Positions 36,681 through 44,805 are shown, counted from the first letter of the stretch. The stretch is 64,000 nt of DNA from JACPUX01 sp964517465 (GCA_964517465.1 CAZFEK010000007.1:46163-110162), one strand, 5' to 3'. Notes: generated by a model not told the origin, from the sequence alone. Numbers and translations are program-made.

Positions 36681-37115
36681 ATGGCAGGCAAGACGCTCAT
36701 GCTGGTCGAGGACAACGTCGATGACATCGAGTTGTTCAAGCTGGCGCTGACTCTGTCGAATCTCGATAGCGACATCGTGGTGGCGCGAGACGGCCCGGAT
36801 GCGCTCGCGCTTTTGATCGGGCGAGACAACGGCCCGTTGCCGGATGTGATTCTGCTCGACTTGAAACTGCCGCGCTTGAACGGATTGGACGTGTTGCGCG
36901 CCATCAAGGGCAACCCGCGCACTCGCGCCATTCCGGTGGTGATCTTGACCACTTCCGGCGAACGCAGTGATCTCGAAACGGCCTACGAAATCGGCTGCAA
37001 CAGCTATTTGCGCAAACCAGTCGATTTCAGCCAGTTCAACGAAATGGTGCGCGACGTGCATCGCTATTGGCTGGCGCTCAACACCGCGCCGCCAACGCCC
37101 GGCGACTTGACCTGA
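36681..37115 (+). CDS. Single-domain response regulator (RcpA-like receiver)
   Basis: 144 residues, receiver only: LMLVEDNVDDIELFKLAL, phospho-acceptor in VILLDLKLPRLNGLDVL, Thr in VVILTTSGERSDLET, Lys in SYLRKPVDFSQF. The NVDD start and LNG instead of MDG are typical of the RcpA/Rcp1 receivers that pair with PAS/GAF kinases, consistent with the preceding gene. There is no output domain, so it would act by protein contact. It has a strong ribosome site (GGAAGGGGAG) and a possible sigma-70 promoter (TTGTAA, 17 bases, TAGGCT) upstream. Confidence 0.9.
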   Translation: MAGKTLMLVEDNVDDIELFKLALTLSNLDSDIVVARDGPDALALLIGRDNGPLPDVILLDLKLPRLNGLDVLRAIKGNPRTRAIPVVILTTSGERSDLETAYEIGCNSYLRKPVDFSQFNEMVRDVHRYWLALNTAPPTPGDLT

Positions 37116-37318
37116 AGGCTCGCGGGCGATCACTCGAATCGCTCGCGACGAATCCGGCACCAACTCCCGAGGCTGCCGCCGACCGGCGGGTGCCGGCATC
37201 GAGCCCGCGAATATCGGTATTTTTCGCGCCCATTTCCCGGCTTAACGCCGATCAAGGCTTTCCCCAATCGCGCCGTTAACCGGTGTAGGAGGGCTATTGC
37301 CCGAATCCGGAGCACGGT

Positions 37319-39283
37319 GTGATCGACAATCTGGACAATGCCAAGATCGAAGCGGTGAGGGCGGCCGGCAATTTGCCGTCGCCCAAAGGCGTGGCCCTGA
37401 CGCTGATGCAATTGGCGGAGAAGGAAAACGTCACCAATCAGGAAATCGCGCGGGTGATCAAAAGCGACCCGGCGCTCGCCGGCCGTATCATCCGGGCGGC
37501 CAATTCGGTGCATGCCGGCGGTCGCCGGCCGGTGGTGTCGGCAAATGACGCGCTGGTGGTGCTTGGCTTCGCCGTGGTGCGGCAATTGGCCCTGAGTTTT
37601 TCGCTGATTGCCTCCTACAGCAGCGGCAAGTGCGAAGGCTTCGACTATAAGGCTTTTTGGTCGCAATCCCTGCTCTCGGCCTTGGCGGTCAGGGCGCTGT
37701 GCGTGCGCACGCGCGTCGTCGCGGCCGAGGAAGGATTCATTCTGGGCCTGCTGCTGCGCGTGGGCGAGTTGGCCCTGGCGACGCTTTATCCGGCCGACTA
37801 CAGCCGCGCGATCAAAGAGGGCGGCGGCTCCCGGGTGGAGCTCATTCGCCAGGAACAGCGCGCCTTTGCCATGGATCACAACGAACTCACGCGCGCCCTG
37901 TTACACGATTGGGGGCTGCCGCTGTCCTTGGTGGAGCCGGCCTACTTTCATGAGTTTCCCGATCGCGCTCGCTTCGAGACCGGTTCGCGCGGCGACTTGC
38001 TGGTCCATCTCTTCGCCGCGGCGCGGGTTTTGGCCGAGGTGGCCCTGGGGGATTCGATTCATCGGCAGGCCTTGGCGCCGCGCCTGGCCGAGCTGACCGC
38101 CAGACTGGGCGAAAACGCGACCCACGTCGGGGAGTTGATCGAAACCCTGGCCAAAGAGTGGACGGAATGGGGCAGCATCCTCCAGATCGAAACGCCGGCT
38201 ATCCTCCCCCTCCAGCCCCCATCGCCGGCGCAGGTCGCGCAGCCCGCGCGAAACGGGGCGAACGCCGACGCTTTGCGCATTCTGGTGGTGGACGACGATG
38301 CCGCCATACGCATGCTGGTTTCCGCCACCTTGGCCAATTGGGGGCACAAGGTCTATGCCGCCAGTTCCGGGGAAGAAGCCCTGCGCCTTGCCGTGGAGAT
38401 GAGCCCGCAGGTGGTGCTGGTCGATTGGGTCATGCCGGGGATGGACGGCATCGCCTTGTGCAAATCGCTGCGCGCCACCCGCATGGGTCGAACCATGTAC
38501 CTGCTGATGCTCACCGGTCTGGAAGAGGAAGAGCGGGTGATGGAGGCTTTCGAGGCGGGAGTGGACGATTTCATCGCCAAGCCGGTCAATCTGCGCATGC
38601 TGCGCGCACGGCTCTCGGCCGGGCAGCGGGTGATTGCGCTGCAGGGCGAGATCGAGCGCGACAAAGAGGAAATCCGGCGCTTTGCCGCAGAACTTGCCGT
38701 GAGCAACCGGCGCTTGAAAGACGCCGCGTTGACCGATTCGCTCACCGGTTTGCCCAACCGGCGCTACGCGCTGGATCGCCTGGCGCAGGAATGGGCGGGC
38801 ACAACGCGCATGGCCCGGCCGCTCGCGGTGATGATGATCGACATCGATCATTTCAAATCGGTCAACGACAGTCACGGTCATGAAGTGGGCGACGGCGTGC
38901 TGCGCTGGACCGGCGAAGTACTCAAGCAAACCGCCCGATCGAGCGACATCGTCTGCCGCCTGGGCGGCGAGGAATACCTGCTCATCGCTCCGGGCGCGGA
39001 CGAAGAAAGCGCCCGCATCTGCGCCGAACGCTTGCGTGCCGCGGTCGAGGCGGGGACGCCGGTGCCCGAAATCCCCTCGCTGAAGGTGACGGTCAGCGTC
39101 GGGGTGGCGAGCCGCATGCCCGGAGTAACCGACATCGCCGGCTTGATTCGCCTTGCCGACCAGGCCGTCTATGAAGCCAAAGGAAGCGGCCGCAACCGCG
39201 TCGCGCTGGCCCTGCCGCCGGGGTTCGAAAAGAAACCCGACGGGAGCCTAAAGTTCTCAACCACACCGCCGTTAAACCGTTAA
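37319..39283 (+). CDS. HDOD-receiver-GGDEF diguanylate cyclase
   Basis: 654 residues from a GTG with GGAG six bases upstream. N-terminal HDOD domain (~15-210: VTNQEIARVIKSDPALAGRI, DALVVLGFAVVRQLALSFSL). Receiver (~320-440: LVVDDDAAIRMLV, phospho-acceptor in VVLVDWVMPGMDGIALC, Lys in DFIAKPVNLRML). GGDEF (~475-640) with an intact loop (CRLGGEEYLLIAPG) and DSLTGLPNRRYALDRL. It should make c-di-GMP under phosphorylation control. The downstream receiver-GGDEF-EAL gene has its own promoter inside the last codons of this gene. Confidence 0.92.
   Translation: MIDNLDNAKIEAVRAAGNLPSPKGVALTLMQLAEKENVTNQEIARVIKSDPALAGRIIRAANSVHAGGRRPVVSANDALVVLGFAVVRQLALSFSLIASYSSGKCEGFDYKAFWSQSLLSALAVRALCVRTRVVAAEEGFILGLLLRVGELALATLYPADYSRAIKEGGGSRVELIRQEQRAFAMDHNELTRALLHDWGLPLSLVEPAYFHEFPDRARFETGSRGDLLVHLFAAARVLAEVALGDSIHRQALAPRLAELTARLGENATHVGELIETLAKEWTEWGSILQIETPAILPLQPPSPAQVAQPARNGANADALRILVVDDDAAIRMLVSATLANWGHKVYAASSGEEALRLAVEMSPQVVLVDWVMPGMDGIALCKSLRATRMGRTMYLLMLTGLEEEERVMEAFEAGVDDFIAKPVNLRMLRARLSAGQRVIALQGEIERDKEEIRRFAAELAVSNRRLKDAALTDSLTGLPNRRYALDRLAQEWAGTTRMARPLAVMMIDIDHFKSVNDSHGHEVGDGVLRWTGEVLKQTARSSDIVCRLGGEEYLLIAPGADEESARICAERLRAAVEAGTPVPEIPSLKVTVSVGVASRMPGVTDIAGLIRLADQAVYEAKGSGRNRVALALPPGFEKKPDGSLKFSTTPPLNR
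39249..39275 (+). promoter_or_regulatory. Sigma-28 (FliA)-like promoter embedded in the end of the HDOD-GGDEF gene
   Basis: CTAAA (TAAA at 39249-39252) followed by GTTC, 15 bases of spacer in all, then GCCGTTAA (39268-39275). The -35 extends as TAAAGTTC, close to the E. coli/Salmonella TAAAGTTT. It ends 33 bases before the ATG at 39309. Confidence 0.65.
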
Positions 39284-39308
39284 CGTTTCTTTTTTGCCCC
39301 ACACAATC

Positions 39309-41033
39309 ATGTCGCCACATGCCCGCAAGGTTTTGATCGTCGACGACTCGGACGACGATGCCTTTTTGCTCTACACCGGGCTTTGTGCAGCGGGGCCAGC
39401 GGTCGAATACCAGCGCGTAGATTGTGCGGCCGACATGCGCAAGGCGGTCAAGGAAGAGGACTGGGACGTGATCATCTCCGACCACGCCATGCCCGGCTTT
39501 TCCGCCGTCGAAGCCCTGGATGTGCTCAAAGAAAGCGGCAAAGACATCCCTTTCTTGATCTATTCCGGCCACATCACCGAGCAGACTGCGGTAACCACCA
39601 TGCTGGCCGGCGCCAGCGACTTCGTGGAAAAAGGCAACATCCGCCGCCTGGTACCGGCCATCGAACGTGAAATCGCCAATGCCGCGATTCGCCGCGCCAA
39701 GGAGCGCGCGGACGAATACATCCAGCAGCTTTGTTATTACGACGACCTGACCGGCCTGCCCAATCGCCAGCGTTTTTGCAAAGAAGTCGATGCACGCTGC
39801 CAGCCGGGCGCAGGCGAGCCGGTGCGGGGAGTGATCGCTTTTCTCGATCTCGACCGCTTCGCCCGCATCAACTCCACCTTCGGTTACGCCACCGGCGACA
39901 AGCTGATCGAGCAGGCATCGCGCCGCCTGCAGGCCAATGTCCCGCCGGAAGGTTACTTGGCGCGTTTGGGACACGACGAATTCGCCTTGTTCGTGGCCGA
40001 CATTGCCGAGCCCGACGAGGCGCGGCAGGTGGCCGAGAAGCTCCTGGCGGCTTTTGCCGAGCCTTTCAATTGGAACGGCATCGACTTCTACATCACTGTG
40101 AGCGTGGGTCTGTCGGTTTTTCCGGAAGACGGGCGCGACGTCGCGACCTTGCTGAAAAACGCCGAAAGCGCCATGCATTTGGCCAAGCGCTCGGGCCGCA
40201 ATACCTTCCAGTTCTACCAAAACGAGTTCTCGCGTGCCTCGGGCGAGCACCTCATCCTGGAATCGAGCCTGCGCCGCGCGCTGGAGCGGCGGGAGCTGTT
40301 CGTGCAATACCAGCCCTGCTTCGACTTGGCCAGCGGCAAGATCGCCGGCAGCGAAGCGCTGGTGCGGTGGCGCCATCCCGAATTCGGCGTGGTGCAGCCG
40401 GACAAGTTCATCGCGCTGGCCGACGAAACCGGGCTGATCAACGAAATCGGCGCCTGGGTGATGGAAGAAGCATGTGCCCAAACCAGGGCCTGGCAGAACT
40501 TGGGCTTCGAGAACCTCAACATCGCGGTGAACGTTTCCGCGATGCAGTTCCGCTCCCCCGATTTCCTCTCGCGCGTAGGCACGGTGCTCGATCGCACCGG
40601 CTTGAATCCGAAATTTTTGGAGCTGGAAATCACCGAGTCCGCGGTGATGCAGGAAGTGGACACCACCATCCAAACGCTGCGCAAGCTCAAAGAGCTGGGG
40701 GTGCGCATATCGATCGACGATTTCGGCACCGGATACTCTTCGCTGTCTTATTTGCGTCGCTTCCCGCTGGACATTCTCAAGATCGACAAGTCCTTCGTGC
40801 GCGACATTCCGGCCGATGCCGACGACTCTGCCATCGTGCGCGCGATCACCACGCTGGCCAAGACCCTGAAACTCTTGGTGCAGGCCGAGGGGGTGGAAAC
40901 CGAAGAGCAGGCCGAGTTTCTGCGCGGGCTGTCCTGCGAGCGAGTGCAGGGCTACTACTTCGCCCGGCCTCTCGGGCCGGAAGCGGTATTCCAGATGCTC
41001 AAAACCCATTCGGGCCAAGCGGCTGCGGCTTGA
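39309..41033 (+). CDS. Receiver-GGDEF-EAL cyclic-di-GMP phosphodiesterase
   Basis: 574 residues from the ATG at 39309 (a TTG five codons earlier is in frame; neither has a good ribosome site). Receiver (~5-125: LIVDDSDDDAFLLYTGL, DVIISDHAMPGFSAVEAL). GGDEF (~145-300) with LARLGHDEFALFV, so the second Gly is His and cyclase activity is doubtful. EAL (~315-560) with an intact set: GSEALVRWRHPEFG, NVSAMQF, LELEITESAVM, SIDDFGTGYSSLSYL, VQAEGVETEEQ and QGYYFARPL. The net activity expected is hydrolysis of c-di-GMP, favouring motility, in line with its position before flhDC and its sigma-28-like promoter. Confidence 0.92.
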   Translation: MSPHARKVLIVDDSDDDAFLLYTGLCAAGPAVEYQRVDCAADMRKAVKEEDWDVIISDHAMPGFSAVEALDVLKESGKDIPFLIYSGHITEQTAVTTMLAGASDFVEKGNIRRLVPAIEREIANAAIRRAKERADEYIQQLCYYDDLTGLPNRQRFCKEVDARCQPGAGEPVRGVIAFLDLDRFARINSTFGYATGDKLIEQASRRLQANVPPEGYLARLGHDEFALFVADIAEPDEARQVAEKLLAAFAEPFNWNGIDFYITVSVGLSVFPEDGRDVATLLKNAESAMHLAKRSGRNTFQFYQNEFSRASGEHLILESSLRRALERRELFVQYQPCFDLASGKIAGSEALVRWRHPEFGVVQPDKFIALADETGLINEIGAWVMEEACAQTRAWQNLGFENLNIAVNVSAMQFRSPDFLSRVGTVLDRTGLNPKFLELEITESAVMQEVDTTIQTLRKLKELGVRISIDDFGTGYSSLSYLRRFPLDILKIDKSFVRDIPADADDSAIVRAITTLAKTLKLLVQAEGVETEEQAEFLRGLSCERVQGYYFARPLGPEAVFQMLKTHSGQAAAA

Positions 41034-41147
41034 GCAAGCCGATTGAAGCGAGGGCTCTGTGAATTAACTTTCAGTTTCAAACGCAAGATAGTGAGATTCA
41101 AGACTTTTACCGCGCTGCCGTAAAACCCATAGGGGAGGCAGGCGCCC

Positions 41148-41174
41148 CCGCTGTAGGACAAACGCCTACAGCGG
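41148..41174 (+). promoter_or_regulatory. Perfect hairpin in the flhDC upstream region
   Basis: CCGCTGTAGG (41148-41157) and CCTACAGCGG (41165-41174) form a perfect 10-bp stem with the 7-base loop ACAAACG, 121 bases before the flhD start. There is no T-tract after it. It may be an operator, a leader structure of the flhDC mRNA or a REP-like element. The whole 41034-41294 stretch is visibly more A/T-rich than its neighbours, as expected of a regulatory region. Confidence 0.5.
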
Positions 41175-41294
41175 CCGGAAACACTCGCGTACAGAAAATT
41201 TGGGCGCCCACCGAATTGGCGGCTCGGCGCGAAATGCGAATAATGGCATCAACCTGAAACCCAACGTGAAGCAGCAAATCGATCGGGGGATGTC

Positions 41295-41612
41295 ATGAAG
41301 TTCGAGCAAATGATGGAAGAGATTCGCGAAACCAACCTCACCTATTTGCTTTTGGCACAGCAAATGATTCGCGAGGACCGTGAAGCGGCAATGTTCCGGC
41401 TGGGTCTCAATGGAGACGTGGCTGACATCCTGGATACGCTCACACCCGCGCAGGTTTTGAAGATGGCCTCCTCGAACATGCTGCTGTGCCGCTTCCGTTT
41501 CGACGATCGCGTCATTTTCAGCATGCTTTCGGGTTACGCCAAGGATCGCGCCATGCCGCAAGTTCACGCCGCGATCCTGATGGCCGGCAAACAACCCGAG
41601 GCGGTGGTCTAA
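41295..41612 (+). CDS. flhD: Flagellar master regulator subunit FlhD
   Basis: 105 residues, the usual FlhD length. Recognised by EIRETNLTYLLLAQQMIRED, REAAMFRLGL and LTPAQVLKMASSNMLLCRFR. With FlhC it forms the FlhD4C2 activator of class II flagellar promoters, which include fliA. It has a GGGGGA-type ribosome site and lies 28 bases before flhC. Confidence 0.95.
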   Translation: MKFEQMMEEIRETNLTYLLLAQQMIREDREAAMFRLGLNGDVADILDTLTPAQVLKMASSNMLLCRFRFDDRVIFSMLSGYAKDRAMPQVHAAILMAGKQPEAVV

Positions 41613-41640
41613 ACCGGGTTCGAGGCGAAACGGGAACATC

Positions 41641-42210
41641 ATGCGCAACAAAAGCGTCATTACCGAAGCCGAAGAGATCGGGCTCGCCACCGAACTGGTG
41701 AAACTCGGCGCGCGGCTCCAATTGCTGGAGACCGAGACGCATCTGTCGCGCGAGCGCCTCCTGAAGCTCTACAAGGAAATTCGGGGCGAGTCGCCGCCCA
41801 AAGGGATGCTGCCGTTTTCCGCCGACTGGTTCGTTACCTGGCAACCCAACATCCATGCCTCGCTGTTCATCGACGTTCTGAAGTATTTGACCGAGCACAC
41901 GCAACTCAAGGGCATACGCGCCATCATCAAGGCCTACAAGCTCTATCTGGAAAACACCCAGGCCAATGGCATGGAGCCGATACTTTCGATCACCCGGGCC
42001 TGGACTCTGGTTCGCTTCATCGATGGCGGCCTCCTGCGCACCGCGCCTTGCACGCGCTGCGGCGGCGAATTTGTGGTGCACACCCACGACCTTTACGATC
42101 ACTTCGTTTGCGGCCTCTGCCGTCCGCCTTCCCGCGCCGGTAAGGGCGTACGCACGGAACACGCGCAAGCCCAAGGCGAGGGCACGGAGAGTGTGACGAT
42201 CGCCGGCTGA
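41641..42210 (+). CDS. flhC: Flagellar master regulator subunit FlhC
   Basis: 189 residues. Family signatures VITEAEEIGLATELVKLGAR, RLLKLYKEIRGESPPKGMLP, and a zinc-binding set CTRCGGEFVVHTHD ... CGLC. It is the DNA-binding partner of FlhD, and a strong intrinsic terminator follows, so flhDC forms its own transcription unit. Confidence 0.95.
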   Translation: MRNKSVITEAEEIGLATELVKLGARLQLLETETHLSRERLLKLYKEIRGESPPKGMLPFSADWFVTWQPNIHASLFIDVLKYLTEHTQLKGIRAIIKAYKLYLENTQANGMEPILSITRAWTLVRFIDGGLLRTAPCTRCGGEFVVHTHDLYDHFVCGLCRPPSRAGKGVRTEHAQAQGEGTESVTIAG

Positions 42211-42263
42211 TTCCTCTTTTACCCCCGGGCGCGCCCTCCTCCTCCCTGACGCGTCCGTTTTTG

Positions 42264-42299
42264 GCCCGGTGGGATGTTCTTCCACCGGGCATTTTATTT
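42264..42299 (+). terminator. Rho-independent terminator after flhDC
   Basis: GCCCGGTGG (42264-42272) pairs perfectly with CCACCGGGC (42282-42290) around a 9-base loop, followed by ATTTTATTT. It lies 54 bases past the flhC stop and separates flhDC from motA. Confidence 0.9.
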
Positions 42300-42369
42300 C
42301 TTGGCGCAGCGCAAATGCCGCAAAGGCGAGAAGCTTGGCGGCGGCCGCGATGGGTCGCCTTTTCGCAGC

Positions 42370-42396
42370 TACAGTTTTTCCACCCCTCGCCGTAAT
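42370..42396 (+). promoter_or_regulatory. motA: Sigma-28 (FliA)-like promoter of motA
   Basis: TACAGTTT (42370-42377) matches the extended FliA -35 TAAAGTTT at 7 of 8; GCCGTAAT (42389-42396) follows with TACA-N15 spacing. It sits between the flhDC terminator and motA, where a separate promoter is needed, 116 bases before the ATG. Confidence 0.6.
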
Positions 42397-42512
42397 ACCA
42401 ATTGTTTGCGGGCTGAGCGCCATCGAATCCTTTGCGGGGGAGCCGCAAAGGGCCGGCCAGTGAACCGGGCCATCGGGACGCCGAGGCGGCCAAACAACAA
42501 CGGAGCGGGGCA

Positions 42513-43373
42513 ATGCTAGTCATCATCGGCTACATCATCGTCTTGGCGAGCGTCTTCGGAGGTTTCGCCGCAGGGGGCGGCTATCTGGCCGCTCTTTTCC
42601 ATCCCATCGAATTGATCATCATCGGCGGCGCCGCTTTTGGCGCTTTCGTCGTCGGCAACAACGGCAAGGCCATCAAGGCAACTTTGAAAGGCGTGCCGGA
42701 ATGTTTCAAGGGATCCAAGTACACCAAAGATCTCTACATGGAATTGATGGCCCTCCTTTATGACGTGCTCACCAAGATACGCAAAGAGGGCTTGATGGCG
42801 CTGGAAAGCGACGTCGATCGCCCGGAAGAGAGTCCGCTTTTTGCCAAATACCCCAAAGTGCTTTCCGACCACCATGCCATGGAATTCATGACCGACTACT
42901 TGCGCATCATGGTGAGCGGCAACCTGAACGCGATGGAAATCGAGAATCTCATGGACATCGAGATCGACACCCATCACCACGAGGCGGAGGTTCCGGCCAG
43001 TTGCCTCACCAAGATCGGCGATGCTCTGCCCGCGTTCGGCATCGTCGCCGCGGTGATGGGGGTGGTGAAGACCATGGGTTCGGTGGGCTTGCCGCCCGCG
43101 GAGCTGGGCAAGTTGATCGGCGCCGCGCTGGTGGGCACCTTCGTGGGCATTCTGCTTGCCTACGGTTTCGTCGGGCCTTTGGGCGGCTTGTTGACGCAGA
43201 AGGCCGCGGAAGCGACCAAGATGCTCGAATGCATCAAGGTGACCCTGCTGGCGAGCCTCAACGGCTACTCGCCGGCGATGGCCGTGGAGTTCGGACGCAA
43301 GGTGCTTTATTCGACCGAGAGGCCGAGTTTCTCCGAACTCGAAGACCACGTGAAACAGGCCAAGAACCGGTAG
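42513..43373 (+). CDS. motA: Flagellar motor stator protein MotA
   Basis: 286 residues from the ATG at 42513 (GGAGCGGGG upstream); an upstream in-frame ATG lacks support. Four membrane segments: VIIGYIIVLASVFGGFAAGG, IELIIIGGAAFGAFVVG, GDALPAFGIVAAVMGVVKTM and GALVGTFVGILLAYGFVGPL. The E. coli-type length and sequence suggest a proton-driven stator. It pairs with MotB at 43697-44692, but the two are separated by a 275-bp tandem repeat. Confidence 0.95.
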   Translation: MLVIIGYIIVLASVFGGFAAGGGYLAALFHPIELIIIGGAAFGAFVVGNNGKAIKATLKGVPECFKGSKYTKDLYMELMALLYDVLTKIRKEGLMALESDVDRPEESPLFAKYPKVLSDHHAMEFMTDYLRIMVSGNLNAMEIENLMDIEIDTHHHEAEVPASCLTKIGDALPAFGIVAAVMGVVKTMGSVGLPPAELGKLIGAALVGTFVGILLAYGFVGPLGGLLTQKAAEATKMLECIKVTLLASLNGYSPAMAVEFGRKVLYSTERPSFSELEDHVKQAKNR

Positions 43374-43410
43374 CGGTGGCGCCATACCGACCCTCGATGG
43401 AATGGCAATC

Positions 43411-43685
43411 ATGCGCCTGCCTCTTCACCCCCGACTCCTCTCCCGCGAGGGGAGAGGGGAGATTCGTGAGTCGCTAATGCGACTTTCCCCTCACCCCCGG
43501 CCCCTCTCCCACGGGGGGAGAGGGGAGATTCGTGAGTCGCTGACGCGACTTTCCCCTCACCCCCGGCCCCTCTCCCGCGGGGGGAGAGGGGAGATTCGTG
43601 AGTCGCTGACGCGACTTTCCCCTCACCCCCGGCCCCTTTCCCACGGGGGGAGAGGGGAGATTCGTGAGTCGCTAATGCGACTTTC
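43411..43685. repeat. Four tandem 66-bp units with two palindromes each, between motA and motB
   Basis: The marker GATTCGTGAGTCGCT occurs at 43461, 43527, 43593 and 43659, exactly 66 bases apart. Each unit has a C-rich/G-rich hairpin (CCCCTCTCCC ... GGGAGAGGGG) and a second palindrome AGTCGC-TGAC-GCGACT or AGTCGC-TAAT-GCGACT. Units are contiguous with no unique spacers. Because 66 is a multiple of three, one frame stays open (43402-43692, 96 residues in 22-residue repeats), but I do not think it is a gene. A related single element breaks the recombinase at 63454-63547. Confidence 0.92.
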
Positions 43686-43696
43686 GAGGTAAGGCC

Positions 43697-44692
43697 ATGG
43701 CCGCCAAAGACAAGCAGCCCATCATCGTCGTCAAACGCATCAAGAAAGGTGCGCACGGTCATCATGGCGGGGCATGGAAAATCGCCTATGCCGACTTCGT
43801 CACCGCGATGATGGCCTTCTTTTTGTTGATGTGGCTGCTGGGCTCGACCACCAAAGGCGACTTGCAAGGTATCGCGGATTATTTCAAAACTCCGCTCAAG
43901 GTCGCCTTGCAAGGCGGCTCGGGGTCGGGCGACGCATCGAGCATCTTGAAGGGAGGGGGCAAGGATCTCACGCGCAAGACCGCACAGGTCAAGGAAGGGG
44001 AGAGCCCTACCCGGAAAAAGAGCATCAACCTCGAAGCGGCGCGCGCCGAAATCGCCCGGCAAGACGCTCTGCGCCTGAAGGACTTGAAGGTCAAGCTCGA
44101 AGGGCTGATCGACAGCTCGCCGTCGCTCAAACCGTACAAGCGCCAGATGCTTCTCGACCTCACCGAAGAGGGACTGCGCATCCAGATCGTGGACGAGTTG
44201 AACCGCCCGATGTTCGGCAGCGGCAGCGCCGAACTACAAAGCTACACCCGCGACATCCTGCGCGAAATCGGCCGGGTGCTCAACGAAGTCCCCAATCGGG
44301 TGAGCCTCTCCGGTCATACCGACGCCACGCCGTATTCCGGGGGCGAACGCGGCTATAGCAACTGGGAGCTTTCCGCCGACCGAGCCAACGCCTCGCGCCG
44401 GGAAATGGTGGTTGGCGGCTTGCAAGAGGGCAAACTCCTGCGCGTGGTCGGTTTGGGCGCTGCCGTGCCCTACGTCAAGGACGAACCGGCGAGCCCCATC
44501 AACCGGCGCATCAGCATCATCGTGATGAACCGCAAGACCGAAGAGGCGATCACCCGGGAAAGCCAGAAGGTCGAGCTGTCGGAAGGTTCCGAAGTGACGC
44601 CGGAAGTGATCACTCCGGGCGGGAATCCGCCGGAGCATCAGGCGCCGGCTGCGCCCGGAAATGGAACGGTCCCGCCGGCCAACAGCGGCTAA
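43697..44692 (+). CDS. motB: Flagellar motor stator protein MotB
   Basis: 331 residues. One N-terminal membrane segment with the proton-binding Asp33 in AYADFVTAMMAFFLLMWLLG, a plug/linker region, then an OmpA-like peptidoglycan-binding domain (LRIQIVDELNRPMFGSGSAE, NRVSLSGHTDATPYSGG, NWELSADRANASRREM). It anchors the stator to the cell wall. The C-terminal tail is rich in Pro/Gly/Ala. Confidence 0.95.
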   Translation: MAAKDKQPIIVVKRIKKGAHGHHGGAWKIAYADFVTAMMAFFLLMWLLGSTTKGDLQGIADYFKTPLKVALQGGSGSGDASSILKGGGKDLTRKTAQVKEGESPTRKKSINLEAARAEIARQDALRLKDLKVKLEGLIDSSPSLKPYKRQMLLDLTEEGLRIQIVDELNRPMFGSGSAELQSYTRDILREIGRVLNEVPNRVSLSGHTDATPYSGGERGYSNWELSADRANASRREMVVGGLQEGKLLRVVGLGAAVPYVKDEPASPINRRISIIVMNRKTEEAITRESQKVELSEGSEVTPEVITPGGNPPEHQAPAAPGNGTVPPANSG

Positions 44693-44717
44693 AGGGAAAG
44701 CGCGGAATGACCGTTAA
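44690..44717 (+). promoter_or_regulatory. Sigma-28-like promoter of the cheV-cheV-cheY-cheZ run
   Basis: TAAA (44690-44693, overlapping the motB stop), 16 bases, ACCGTTAA (44710-44717), 6 of 8 to GCCGATAA. It lies about 90 bases before the first cheV. Confidence 0.45.
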
Positions 44718-44805
44718 TGTGCCATATGCGCCATTTGGCGGCGCCGCCTGGCCCAAACGCGCGCTGCGCGGTGAGGGCGGGCCTTTGGGGTAAAGGAAGC
44801 CAAGC

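Noticed and set aside
37249..37256. GCCGATCA before the HDOD-GGDEF gene
   Set aside because: No -35-like TAAA or TCAA at the right distance; probably chance.
43411..43685. Possible CRISPR array
   Set aside because: Units are contiguous at 66 bases with no unique spacers between them and no cas genes are present.
43402..43692. A 96-residue open frame made of 22-residue repeats
   Set aside because: It exists because the DNA repeat is 66 bases long; the peptide is Arg/Pro/Gly-rich, the DNA is palindromic, and the unit recurs at the right end in a non-coding context.
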